DNA of 9,779 nucleotides, from NCBI GenBank assembly GCA_039917855.1, contig JBDSIR010000126.1:1-9779 (forward strand), written 5' to 3'. This stretch comes from CAMLHU01 sp039917855 (GTDB lineage Bacteria; Gemmatimonadota; Gemmatimonadetes; Gemmatimonadales; GWC2-71-9). The notes beneath the pieces are model-generated. The model was not told the DNA's origin and searched no databases. It saw nothing but the letters and a program-made list of their open reading frames with translations. Within the stretch, counting starts at the first letter, position 1, and each line of letters starts with the position of its first letter. Shown piece after piece: positions 1 through 9,121 of this stretch. The translations under genes were made by a program, and so were the position numbers.

Positions 1-2
1 AT

Positions 3-1400
3 GTCGTGCTCCCCGGACCGGTGGGGGTCGATCCGGAGGCGACGGTGCGAGCGTTCCCCGCGATCACCGGCCCGATCCCGGGCCCCACCTCCGCGCCGAC
101 CTTCAACGCCGCGATCGAGCCGCTCGAGCGCGCCCCTGAACCGCTCCCGCTGGCCCCCCTGAGCGAAGAGGCGCAGGTGGAACGCACGGCCAGCGAGGTG
201 AGGCCGATGGCGGCCCTCGAGCCGACGTCGTACGAAGACGATGCCACCGACACGGCCCCCACGGAACGGATGGCGGGGATCGACCCGACGGGGTTGTCGG
301 ACGCCGAGGTCGCGGGGATCGGTGCCACATCGGGGTTCGAGCCGACCAGCGGCCCTCAGGACATGACCGACCTGCCGCGGACCTCGGTGATCGGGCTCGA
401 AACGATCTCGGGCGATCTGGTCTTTGACCAGCTGGCGGCGGCGGGCGTCGAAGGGCTGGAGCGGGAACAGGACATCGAGCTGGGCGGCACGGTGTCGAAC
501 GAGTTCCAGGAGGACTCGGTCGCCGAGACGCTGCGACGCCGGAGCGGGGCCAATGAGTTCCAGGTCCCCTCCGATGCCGACACCCTCAACGCGGCCTCGG
601 CCCGGGCGAGCGAGGCCATCGAGACGGGGGGGATCGACCTCGCGTTCATCGAGCCGGATGAAGTGGTGGCCCCACCGAAGGCGGCGAAGTTCACTCCGGC
701 CCCCCTCGTTCCCGAGGAGCTGGAGCCTGCGGTAGCGGAGCCGGAGCCGGTGGTGACCGAGGCGATGGCCGACCTCTATGCGTCGCAGGGGCACCTGGCT
801 GAGGCGCTGGATGTGTATCGCCAGCTTTCCGCGCGGAGTCCCGCGGATCCGCGGTACGCCGATCGGATCGTCGAACTGGAGATGTTCGTCGGTGGGTCGG
901 CGCCCACGAGGCCCGAGTCGGCACGCAGCGAGACTGTCGACTCGCTGGACCAGATGGAGATCGTGGCGCCGACCGGAGACGGGGGGCACGCGCCGGCATC
1001 GGCGCCCCCGGCCCCCCGTATCACGGTCGGGGTGTGGCTGGCCGACGTCTTCGCCGAGGCGCTTCCTGCCGAGGAGCCGGCCGCCCCCGCCCCGGCGCCG
1101 GCTCCGGTCGAAGCGCCTCCGGTGTCCGATGTGGCCCCACGTGGCGCGCCGACTCGACCGGCGAGCGGGAGCTTCTCGCTGAGCAACGTCTTTGGTGAGG
1201 AGCGCCCGGGGAAGGCGACGGCGAAATCAGGCTCGTTCGACGATTTCTTCGGGTCGCCGGCCGCCTCGCCGCCCGCCGCGCCGAGCGGGGAGCCGGGGAG
1301 GTCGACGACCCGGTCCACCCGTCCCTCCGGATCGGCGACCCCGCCCGCGGACGACGACCTCTCGTCGTTCCAGGATTGGCTCAAGGGGCTCAAGAAGTGA
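3..1400 (+). CDS. Low-complexity Pro/Ala/Glu-rich protein with a TPR unit (5' partial)
   Basis: The reading frame is open from the first bases of the window, so the true start lies upstream; a GTG at 6 is only the first in-frame start-like codon. About 465 codons are visible. Most of the sequence is acidic, Pro/Ala/Ser/Thr-rich and probably disordered. One TPR-like helical hairpin is clear at 759-885 (EAMADLYASQG, LAEALDVYRQL, then PADPRYADRI). Short motifs recur: LEPTS (216) and FEPTS (336); NEFQ at 498 and again at 552, spaced 18 residues; VWLADVFAE (1032), SGSFSLSNVFGEE (1164) and SGSFDDFFG (1227). The C-terminus is a charged amphipathic tail, FQDWLKGLKK. TPR units generally mediate protein contacts, and the recurrent tail motifs look like docking peptides. 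The missing N-terminus may carry more TPRs. The gene overlaps aroQ by 4 nt and heads the visible operon. Function unknown; being a real gene is well supported, its role is not. Confidence 0.85.
   Translation, partial: VVLPGPVGVDPEATVRAFPAITGPIPGPTSAPTFNAAIEPLERAPEPLPLAPLSEEAQVERTASEVRPMAALEPTSYEDDATDTAPTERMAGIDPTGLSDAEVAGIGATSGFEPTSGPQDMTDLPRTSVIGLETISGDLVFDQLAAAGVEGLEREQDIELGGTVSNEFQEDSVAETLRRRSGANEFQVPSDADTLNAASARASEAIETGGIDLAFIEPDEVVAPPKAAKFTPAPLVPEELEPAVAEPEPVVTEAMADLYASQGHLAEALDVYRQLSARSPADPRYADRIVELEMFVGGSAPTRPESARSETVDSLDQMEIVAPTGDGGHAPASAPPAPRITVGVWLADVFAEALPAEEPAAPAPAPAPVEAPPVSDVAPRGAPTRPASGSFSLSNVFGEERPGKATAKSGSFDDFFGSPAASPPAAPSGEPGRSTTRSTRPSGSATPPADDDLSSFQDWLKGLKK
1383..1388 (+). 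promoter_or_regulatory. Shine-Dalgarno site fixing the aroQ start
   Basis: AAGGGG lies 8 nt before GTG 1397. This favours that GTG over the in-frame TTG at 1376, which would add seven residues not seen in the family. The site lies inside the last codons of the upstream gene. Confidence 0.5.
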
Positions 1401-1837
1401 CCCGTGTCGCGGTCCTGAACGGCCCCAACCTCGATCTGCTGGGTCTTCGGGAGCCGGAGGTGTATGGTCGCACCACCTTCGCCGAGCTGGAGGCGATGGT
1501 GCGGCTCGAGGCCGGCGTGCTGGGCGTCACCCTCGACTGGTTCCAGACCAACCACGAAGGCGCCTTCCTCGACAAGCTGCGCACGCTCCGGGGCGAGGTC
1601 GACGGGTGCATCATCAACGCCGCCGCGTGGACCCACGACAATCTCGCCGTCCGCGACGCCGTGCTGGCCTTCCCGGCGCCCTTCGTCGAGGTGCACCTCA
1701 CCAACATCTTCGCGCGCGAGCCCGAGCGCCGGCACTCGGTGCTGGCCGATCGGGCCTCGGGGTTCCTGTGCGGGTTCGGTGCGCGCGGCTACGTGCTGGC
1801 CCTCCGAGCGCTGGTGGGGCAGCTCGGTGGGGAGTGA
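1397..1837 (+). CDS. aroQ: 3-dehydroquinate dehydratase, type II
   Basis: Cytosolic enzyme of the shikimate pathway, converting 3-dehydroquinate to 3-dehydroshikimate by anti elimination; the type II form is a small dodecameric flavodoxin-like protein. The 146-aa product has the expected length. It opens with VLNGPNLDLLG (residues 6-16) and LREPEVYG (17-24), giving the active-site Arg18 and the catalytic loop Tyr23. QTNHEG (50-55), INAAAWTH (73-80), EVHLTNIFAREP (98-109) with catalytic His100 and substrate-binding Arg107, and GFGARGYVLAL near the end complete the family pattern. INAAAWTH replaces the more usual INPGAYTH but keeps Asn74 and His80. The GTG start at 1397 overlaps the upstream stop (GTGA). 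The 3' end overlaps the peptidase gene by 11 nt. Identification is firm. Confidence 0.96.
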   Translation: MTRVAVLNGPNLDLLGLREPEVYGRTTFAELEAMVRLEAGVLGVTLDWFQTNHEGAFLDKLRTLRGEVDGCIINAAAWTHDNLAVRDAVLAFPAPFVEVHLTNIFAREPERRHSVLADRASGFLCGFGARGYVLALRALVGQLGGE

Positions 1838-2915
1838 CCGTCGGCTCGAACGGCAGGCCGCGGTGGTCGCGCTGTGCGAAGCGGAGGGCCTCGGGGGACT
1901 GGTGATCCAGTCGCTGCCCAACATCCGGTACCTGACCGGATTCACCGGCTCGGCGGGGCTCTGCGTGGTGCGACGCGAGGGCACGGTGCTGGTGACCGAC
2001 TTCCGCTACGCCACGCAGGCCCCGCTGGAATCGGCGACCGTGGCCCGGGTCGAGATCGACCAGGTGAATGTCTGGGACCGGCTGCTCCGCATCCTGGGAG
2101 CTGGCGACTCCGATCCCCTGGGGTTCGAGGCCCACATCGCGACGGTGGGGGACCTCGAGCGGCTCGCCACCGGGCTCAAGGTCCGGCCCCAGGCGACGAA
2201 GGGGTTGGTCGAGCGGCCCCGGATGCGAAAGGCACCGGAAGAGATCGCGGCGATCCGCGCGGCGGTGGTGCTGGCCGAGGAGGCGCTGACGGAGCTGGTG
2301 CCGACGGTGAAGGTGGGGCAGAACGAGTTCGCGGTCGCCGCCGGGCTGGAGGGGGCGCTCCGGCGCCGGGGGAGCGAGTGGCATCCCTTCCCGACCATCG
2401 TGGCCTCGGGGCCGCGGAGCGCCCTGCCGCACGCGCGGACCAGCGAGCGGGTCATCGCGGCGGGCGACTTCCTCATGATCGATTTCGGCGCCCAGGTCGA
2501 CGGGTACTGCTCGGACATCACCCGCACCTTCATCGTGGGACGCGCACCGGACGAGAAGCAGCGGGTGGTGTATGAGGCGGTGGAGGAGGCGGCGCGACGG
2601 GCCCGCGAGGGAGTGCGCGCCGGCCAGACGGGGCGCGAGGCCGACGCCCTGGCACGGCGTCCGCTCACGGAGCGGGGGTTCGGCGAAGCGTTCGGCCACT
2701 CGCTGGGGCACGGACTGGGGCTCGAGGTGCACGAAGCGCCGCGCCTTTCGCCCACCACCGAGGCCGTGCTCCCTGAAGGGGCTGTGGTGACCATCGAGCC
2801 GGGAGTCTATCTTCCCGGCTGGGGCGGGGTGCGGATCGAGGACGATGTCGTCCTCGGCGCGGACCACGCCGAAACGCTGACGGGATTCCCCCGTCCGTTG
2901 ACCATCCTGGGTTGA
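1827..2915 (+). CDS. pepP: M24B family Xaa-Pro peptidase (aminopeptidase P / prolidase-like)
   Basis: Dinuclear-metal peptidase that cleaves Xaa-Pro bonds in short peptides. The product is 362 aa, the size of the short bacterial YqhT/PepQ class. The N-terminal creatinase-like domain (about 1-130, with PNIRYLTGFTGSAG) is followed by the pita-bread catalytic domain. All five metal ligands are present: Asp219 in MIDFGAQVDG, Asp230 in SDITRTF, His295 in GHSLGHGLGLEVHE, Glu324 in TIEPGVYLPG and Glu338 in GVRIEDDVV; His302 is also conserved. GTG 1827 is chosen because it is preceded by a GGTGGGG-type purine tract (1813-1819) and gives the normal N-terminus; translation would couple to aroQ. An aroQ-peptidase-acc order is common in bacteria. 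Aminopeptidase P and prolidase activity cannot be told apart here, so the symbol is approximate. Confidence 0.92.
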   Translation: MGSDRRLERQAAVVALCEAEGLGGLVIQSLPNIRYLTGFTGSAGLCVVRREGTVLVTDFRYATQAPLESATVARVEIDQVNVWDRLLRILGAGDSDPLGFEAHIATVGDLERLATGLKVRPQATKGLVERPRMRKAPEEIAAIRAAVVLAEEALTELVPTVKVGQNEFAVAAGLEGALRRRGSEWHPFPTIVASGPRSALPHARTSERVIAAGDFLMIDFGAQVDGYCSDITRTFIVGRAPDEKQRVVYEAVEEAARRAREGVRAGQTGREADALARRPLTERGFGEAFGHSLGHGLGLEVHEAPRLSPTTEAVLPEGAVVTIEPGVYLPGWGGVRIEDDVVLGADHAETLTGFPRPLTILG

Positions 2916-2923
2916 GACCGCCG

Positions 2924-3415
2924 ATGCCGAAGAAGACGGCCAAGGGAGCCGGGTCCCCGACCGCAGCTCCGCGCGACCTCGATATCCTGCGCGAGATGGT
3001 GGAGCTGCTCGACAGTTCCACCGCGCTGACGCTGAGTTACCAGCGCGGTGACGCCACCTACGAGGTGAGCCGGGCGGGGCACGCCGGCGCGCATATCCAT
3101 CACGCGCCACCGCCGATGGCCCTCCATTCCCTGACGGCCCCCGATGCGGTCGTCGCGCCGGCGCCCAGCACGTTGAAGGAGATCAAGTCGCCGATGGTCG
3201 GCACCTATTACGGCGCTCCCGAACCGGGTGCGGCACCCTACGCCAAGGTCGGCAGCCGGGTGGCCCCCGGGAAGGTCGTCTGCATCATCGAGGCGATGAA
3301 GATCATGAATGAGATCGAGGCGGAGGTCGGTGGGGTGATCAAGGAAGTGTGCGTCGACGATGCGTCGCCGGTGGAATTCGGACAGGTACTCTTCCGGGTG
3401 GATCCCAATGGCTGA
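2924..3415 (+). CDS. accB: Biotin carboxyl carrier protein of acetyl-CoA carboxylase
   Basis: AccB carries biotin between the biotin carboxylase (AccC) and the carboxyltransferase in the reaction forming malonyl-CoA for fatty acid synthesis. The 163-aa product has a basic N-terminus, a helical segment (RDLDILREMVELLD, about 17-30) with a following beta stretch, a Pro/Ala/His-rich flexible linker (about 55-85) and the biotinyl domain from residue 87 (IKSPMVGTYYG). The biotinylated lysine is Lys126 in EAMKIMNEIE, where Ile replaces the commoner Met or Leu after the lysine. The PGAAPYAKVG stretch matches the thumb loop typical of AccB rather than of other biotinyl domains. ATG 2924 gives the standard start, 8 nt after the peptidase stop; an upstream TTG is less likely. 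The 3' end overlaps pilT by 8 nt. Confidence 0.96.
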   Translation: MPKKTAKGAGSPTAAPRDLDILREMVELLDSSTALTLSYQRGDATYEVSRAGHAGAHIHHAPPPMALHSLTAPDAVVAPAPSTLKEIKSPMVGTYYGAPEPGAAPYAKVGSRVAPGKVVCIIEAMKIMNEIEAEVGGVIKEVCVDDASPVEFGQVLFRVDPNG

Positions 3416-4633
3416 GACCAAGCCCCCCGCCGTCCCGGGCGCGACTCCCGGCGCCCCAGCGCCCCGGGCCACGACGGCGACCGCCGGGCCGGTGTTCAAC
3501 TTCAAGGCCGCGATCTCGCAGATGGTGCAGCGGGGTGGCTCGGACCTCCTCCTCAAGGTGGGCCGTCCGCCGACCATCCGGTTGAACGGCGACCTGATGC
3601 CGCTCGAAATGCCGCCGATGAAGCCGGAGGAGCTGAAGACGCTCGCCGAGCAGATCATGACGCCGCGGCAGGTCAAGGAATTCGCCGAGCGGAAGGAAGC
3701 CGACTTCGCCATCGGTGTGCCGGGCGTCGGGCGCTTCCGGACCAACGTGTACCAGCAGCGCGGCACCCTCGCCTTCGCCTTCCGCGCCATCCCGTACGAG
3801 GTCAAGACGGTCAGGGAGCTGAAGCTCCCCGAGATCCTGGAAGAGCTCTCGGTCAAGCCCCGCGGCCTCATCCTGGTGACCGGCGTGACGGGGTCGGGCA
3901 AGTCGACGGCGCTTGCCGCGATGGTCAACCACATCAACACCACCGAACGGGTCAACATCATCACCATCGAGGACCCGATCGAGTTCCTGCATCGTGACCA
4001 GCAGTCGAACATCTCCCAGCGCGAGGTCGGCACCGACACGCTCTCGTTCGGCAGCGCCCTCAAGTCGGTGCTGCGGCAGGACCCCGACGTCATCCTGATC
4101 GGCGAGATCCGCGACAAGGAGACGCTCGACACCGCGCTCAAGGCGGCCGACACCGGCCACTTGGTGTTCTCGACGCTGCACACCACGGACGCCACCCAGA
4201 CGATCAGCCGGGTCATCTCGTTCTACCCGCCGCACGAGCACGCCGAGGTGCGCTCGCTCCTGTCGACGGCGCTGGCCGCGGTGGTCTGCCTCCGCCTGGT
4301 GCCCAAGAAGGACGGGACCGGCCGGGTGCCGATGTGCGAGGTGCTCATCAACACCGCCGCGGTGGCCGACAACATCCGCGACATGGAAAAGGCGCTGGCC
4401 ATCCCGGACCTGATCGCCGAAGGCACGGTCTCCTACGGCATGCAGTCGTTCGACCAGTCGCTGATGCAGTGGTACCAGCAGGGCGCCGTCTCGTACGAGA
4501 GCGCGCTCTTCTACGCCAGCAATCCGAACGAGTTCGCCCTGCGGGCCTCGGGCATCGGCTCTTCCTCCGACCGCACCTTCGCCAACGATGCGGGAACTGG
4601 CGGAGCGAGCGGGGTCGAAGGCTTCACCGCCTG

Positions 4634-4634
<1 letters not shown>
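3408..4634 (+). CDS. pilT: Type IV pilus retraction ATPase, PilT/PilU family
   Basis: Hexameric cytoplasmic ATPase that drives pilus depolymerisation, giving twitching motility and DNA uptake. The 408-aa product starts with a Pro/Ala/Thr-rich extension (about 1-30), then the PAS-like domain (FNFKAAISQMVQRGGSDLLLKVG onward). The core has Walker A GVTGSGKST (159-167, Lys165), the Asp box ITIEDPIEF (catalytic Glu188 region), Walker B DPDVILIGEIRD (225-236, Glu233) and the His box GHLVFSTLHTTD (His251, His258). The C-terminal domain contains MEKALAIPDLIAEG and GMQSFDQSL, as in PilT/PilU rather than PilB. A Gly/Ser-rich tail of about 35 residues follows. ATG 3408 has GGGTGG six nt upstream (3396-3401). 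The gene overlaps accB by 8 nt and accC by 1 nt, an unexpected position. PilT versus PilU cannot be settled from this alone. Confidence 0.92.
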
Positions 4635-5988
<1,354 letters not shown>

Positions 5989-5992
<4 letters not shown>

Positions 5993-6738
5993 GGCTCGAC
6001 GTCGCCTTCGCGCCCTCGGACCTCGCGCCCGGTGATGCGGCGGGCCGGACGGTGGTGGTCGTGGACATCCTGCGCTTCACCACCACCGCGTGTGCCGCGC
6101 TCGCCGCCGGCGCACGCGCCGTCGTTCCGGCCGCGTCCACCGAGGAAGCGCTGCAGCTGGCGCGGACCCTGGGGCCCGAGGACGTGCTGCTCGGCGGGGA
6201 ACGGGGCGGCCGGAGGATCGAGGGCTTCCCGCTCGGCAACTCGCCCCTCGAGATGACCCCCGCGGCCGTGGGCGGCAAGCTCCTCGTGATGACCACCACC
6301 AACGGGACCCGGGCCTTGCTCGCCGTCCAGGCCGCCCAGACCGTCCTGCTCGGCAGCGCGGCGAACTTCAGCGTTCTCGGCGCGCGGCTCCGCACCCTGT
6401 TCGCGGAGCGCGGCGAGCTGTTGATCCTCTGCAGCGGACGCGACGGGTATTTTGCACTGGACGACGCCTACTGCGCCGGCCGGCTGGTCGAAGCGACCCT
6501 CGGAGGTCGCCGTCGGTGGCGCGGGTTGAATGATGCGGCCCTGGCCTCGCTCGACCTGGTGCGTCGGTACGGGGACCGGTGGGAGCGACCCCTCAATACC
6601 AGCGCCAGCGGGCAGGCGCTCAAGAAGATCGATCACGGCGACGACGTGACCCATTGTGCGGTGCCCGATACCGCGCCCGTCCTGCCGCTCTACGCTGAAC
6701 GCCGGGTGCGCATCGCGCCCGTAGAGGAGGCCGCGTGA
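5989..6738 (+). CDS. comB: 2-phosphosulfolactate phosphatase family protein (ComB)
   Basis: ComB hydrolyses 2-phosphosulfolactate to sulfolactate and phosphate with Mg2+; in methanogens this is a step to coenzyme M. Many bacteria that do not make coenzyme M carry homologues whose substrate is uncertain. The 249-aa product has the family length and motifs: VVVDILRFTTT (Asp26, Arg29), GGERGGRRIEGFPLGNSP (69-86), MTTTNGTRAL (101-110) and ILCSGRDG followed by LDDAYCAGRLVE (Cys148, Asp152, Asp159, Cys162). No signal peptide is visible. The ATG forms an ATGA overlap with the accC stop, and GAGGG directly abuts it, so initiation probably relies on coupling. The 3' end overlaps ftsK in GTGA. The family assignment is firm; the physiological substrate in this organism is inferred only. 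Confidence 0.92.
6725..6730 (+). promoter_or_regulatory. Strong Shine-Dalgarno site for ftsK
   Basis: AGGAGG is the best ribosome binding site in the window. It lies 4 nt before GTG 6735 inside the last codons of comB, and supports that GTG as the ftsK start. Confidence 0.65.
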
Positions 6739-8960
6739 CGCCTGAATCGACGCGCCGGATCGGCGCCGTCGCCGCACTGGTCCTGGGCCTCTCGCTCGGC
6801 CTGGCGCTGCTGCCGATCCACGACCCCGGCACCGTGCCGGCGGCCATCGGCCGCTTCCTCTGGAGCGTGTTCGGACTTGGCGCGGTGGGGTTCCCGCTGC
6901 TCGGGGTCGGCGTCGCCCTGGCCGGCTTCGGCTGGCTCGAACGGCTGGACATGAAGCGTACCGCGATCCTCGTCGGGGGACTCTCGGTGCTGGTGCCGTT
7001 CTTCATCGGTGCGGTGGTCAAAGTGGGGGCGACCGCTTTTGACCCGCCGCTCGCGGAGTGGGAGCTGGTGCCGCGACTGGTCGGCGTCCTCCCCGGCTTC
7101 CTCGCCAGCGCGCTCACCGGCCTGCTCGGCCGCCCGATCTCGGCGCTGGTGGGGTTCCTGGCGCTCTCGACGCTGACCATCCTGACGGTCGCGTGGCACC
7201 CATTGGCCCGCCTGGAGCGGCGGCTGGAAAAGGAGCGGCCCAAGTTCGAGCCGTCGATCCAGACGTCGCAGGTCGAGGTGGACGATCTCGAGGACGGCTC
7301 GGTGGACGACGCCCCCTCGTCGAGGGCGAGGCGCGCCGTCAAGCCGAAGAAGCCCGCCAAGACCAAACCCGCCCCCGCAGTGGCCGCGGGCGAAAAGCTC
7401 GACCCGAGCGACCGGTGGGAAACGGACATCCTCACCCCCCACAAGCCCGCCATCGATCCGGGCCAGATGCGCGACGAACTCAAGCAGATGCAGGCGCGGC
7501 TCCAGGAGACCCTCGCCACCTTCGGCGTGCAGGCCAAGGTGGAGGACTTCACCTCCGGACCGGTGGTGACGCAGTTCTACGTCCGGCTCGAGGCGGGGGT
7601 CAAGATGAACCGGCTGGTGGCGCTGGCCGACGACCTGGCGCTGGCGATGAAGGCGCGGTCGATCCGAGTGGCGCGGGTGCCGGGCCAGGACGTGGTCGGC
7701 ATCGAGGTGCCGAATCCCAAGGCCGAGTTCGTTCGGCTCCGCGAGATCCTCGAGAGCGACCCCTGGGAGGGGGAGGAGCGGGTCCTCCCGATCGCCCTCG
7801 GCAAGGATCTCGAGGGGCGCGCCATCGTGGCCGACCTGGCCAAGATGCCCCATCTGCTCGTGGCCGGTGCCACCGGTACCGGCAAGTCGGTGGCGATCAA
7901 CGCCATCCTCACGAGCCTCATCTATCGGTACCAGCGGAAGGAAGAACTCCGCCTCCTGCTGGTCGACCCGAAGATGGTCGAGCTGTCGATGTACAACGTG
8001 CTGCCGCACCTGCGGCACAACGTGGTCACCGACACCAGGGATGCCGCCACGGTGCTCAACTGGGCGGTGCGCGAGATGGAGCGGCGCTATCAGCTGCTCC
8101 AGGCCAACGGTGCCCGCAACCTGGCCGACTTCAACCGCAAGGTCGACGAGGGCAAGCCGCTCAAGCCGGTCCCCAAGCCGAAGGTGACGCTGACCACGAT
8201 CTCGGGTCAGACGGAGACCACCCCTGCCGAGCCGCCCGAGCCGGAGGTGTATGACGAAGGGAAGCTCCCGCTGGTGGTGATCGTGGTCGACGAGCTCGCC
8301 GACCTGATGATGACGGTGCGGAGTGAGGTCGAGACCCCGCTGGCGCGGCTGGCGCAGAAGGCGCGCGCCATCGGCATCCATCTGCTGCTCGCCACCCAGC
8401 GTCCCTCGGTCGACGTGCTGACCGGCCTCATCAAGGCCAACTTCCCCAGTCGAGTGGCGTTCCGGGTCGCCTCCAAGACCGACAGCCGCACGATCCTGGA
8501 CCAGAACGGCGCCGAGGCGCTGCTGGGCAATGGCGACATGCTCTTCCTGCAGCCGGGACGGAACGAGCCGATGCGGATCCAGGGCGCCTTTGTCGGGACC
8601 GAGGAGACCGAGGCGGTGATGGGGTGGTACACGGCGCGCCGCGCGGCGCTCCAGGCTCAGGCCGAGAGCGACATCCTGGCCGAACAGCGGGCCTTCGAAG
8701 TGGCGGAGGCGGGTGGTGGTCCGGCGGGGGAGGGACATCAGGGGGACCGCGATCCGCTGTTCAGGCAGGCGGCGGAGACCTGCCTCCAGCACGGGAGCGG
8801 CTCGACCTCCCTGCTCCAGCGTCGACTCGGCATCGGGTATGGACGGGCCGCGCGGATCATCGACCAGCTGGAGATGGGCGGGATCCTGGGGCCGGGGAGC
8901 GGGAGCAAGCCGCGCGAGGTGCTGATCGGGTTCGACCAGGTGGAGGAGTATACGAGCTAG
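6735..8960 (+). CDS. ftsK: FtsK/SpoIIIE family DNA translocase
   Basis: Membrane-anchored hexameric motor that pumps DNA at the division septum and helps resolve chromosome dimers. The 741-aa product has N-terminal hydrophobic segments at about 9-28, 42-68, 76-98 and 134-154, with a weaker one at 112-131. A short charged linker (about 155-225, acidic then Lys/Pro-rich) leads to the alpha/beta motor. ETLATFGVQAKV and GPVVTQFYVRLEAGVK mark the alpha domain. Walker A is GATGTGKS (378-385, Lys384) and Walker B is VVIVVDELADLMM (Asp519, Glu520), followed by LLLATQRPSVDVLTGLIKAN and TDSRTILDQNGAEALLG. A Pro/Thr-rich insert (about 479-512) precedes Walker B. The C-terminal winged-helix gamma domain (about 673-741: DPLFRQAAE, SLLQRRLGIGYGRAARI) is the kind that reads polar KOPS-like DNA motifs. 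The linker is much shorter than in E. coli FtsK, as in many other bacteria. It is the last gene before a strong hairpin. Confidence 0.96.
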   Translation: MTPESTRRIGAVAALVLGLSLGLALLPIHDPGTVPAAIGRFLWSVFGLGAVGFPLLGVGVALAGFGWLERLDMKRTAILVGGLSVLVPFFIGAVVKVGATAFDPPLAEWELVPRLVGVLPGFLASALTGLLGRPISALVGFLALSTLTILTVAWHPLARLERRLEKERPKFEPSIQTSQVEVDDLEDGSVDDAPSSRARRAVKPKKPAKTKPAPAVAAGEKLDPSDRWETDILTPHKPAIDPGQMRDELKQMQARLQETLATFGVQAKVEDFTSGPVVTQFYVRLEAGVKMNRLVALADDLALAMKARSIRVARVPGQDVVGIEVPNPKAEFVRLREILESDPWEGEERVLPIALGKDLEGRAIVADLAKMPHLLVAGATGTGKSVAINAILTSLIYRYQRKEELRLLLVDPKMVELSMYNVLPHLRHNVVTDTRDAATVLNWAVREMERRYQLLQANGARNLADFNRKVDEGKPLKPVPKPKVTLTTISGQTETTPAEPPEPEVYDEGKLPLVVIVVDELADLMMTVRSEVETPLARLAQKARAIGIHLLLATQRPSVDVLTGLIKANFPSRVAFRVASKTDSRTILDQNGAEALLGNGDMLFLQPGRNEPMRIQGAFVGTEETEAVMGWYTARRAALQAQAESDILAEQRAFEVAEAGGGPAGEGHQGDRDPLFRQAAETCLQHGSGSTSLLQRRLGIGYGRAARIIDQLEMGGILGPGSGSKPREVLIGFDQVEEYTS

Positions 8961-8963
8961 TTC

Positions 8964-9068
8964 CGAGTCGGGAGTGCAAGGGACGAGTTGGCGGTGAGCG
9001 AGAAAGGGGAGAGCCTCCTTTCTCGCTCACTGCTTTCCCGCCCACTCGTCACTTGCACTCGCCACTCG
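8964..9068. repeat. Long imperfect palindrome (about 105 nt) after ftsK
   Basis: The outer arms 8964-8988 and 9044-9068 pair at 22 of 25 positions, including GAGTGCAAG with CTTGCACTC and GACGAGT with ACTCGTC. The inner arms 8990-9009 and 9015-9034 pair at all 20 positions if three G-T wobbles are allowed, with 14 perfect pairs at its centre. Only an asymmetric bulge (1 nt left, 9 nt right) separates the two stems. The loop is 5 nt (9010-9014). CACTCG occurs three times in the right arm (9043, 9056, 9063). The structure begins 3 nt after the ftsK stop. It could be a palindromic mobile-type repeat, a terminator or both. No target-site duplication is obvious. Confidence 0.85.
8990..9034 (+). terminator. 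Candidate operon terminator hairpin
   Basis: A 20-bp stem (GTGAGCGAGAAAGG at 8994-9007 with its exact complement at 9017-9030, extended on both sides) has a 5-nt loop and sits 30 nt past the ftsK stop. Only a short TTT run (9034-9036) follows, so it is not a classical U-tract terminator. The position at the end of the operon supports the call; the weak T run argues for caution. Confidence 0.5.
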
Positions 9069-9121
9069 TGCGTTCGTTCGTGCCGGTCCGCGTTGTCGGG
9101 GTGACGCTCGAGCGAACGCAC
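9068..9121. repeat. Inverted repeat upstream of yraN
   Basis: GTGCGTTCG (9068-9076) and CGAACGCAC (9113-9121) are exact 9-bp complements separated by 36 nt. TTCG is repeated at 9073 and 9077, and a palindrome GCTCGAGC (9106-9113) sits at the inner edge of the right arm. The repeat ends 16 nt before the yraN ATG. It may be an operator, an mRNA leader hairpin or chance in GC-rich DNA. Confidence 0.4.

Noticed and set aside
1376..1396. TTG 1376 as an aroQ start
   Set aside because: It adds seven residues outside the family N-terminus and lacks a ribosome binding site; GTG 1397 fits better.
1698..3110. A 470-codon minus-strand open frame across the peptidase gene
   Set aside because: Composition is the Arg/Pro/Gly-rich pattern of an antisense shadow and the + strand has a full M24B protein with all metal ligands.
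6690..8792. A 700-codon open frame on the minus strand antisense to ftsK
   Set aside because: It mirrors the ftsK codon pattern in GC-rich DNA, is His/Arg/Gly-rich without family motifs, and lies opposite a gene with complete motor motifs.
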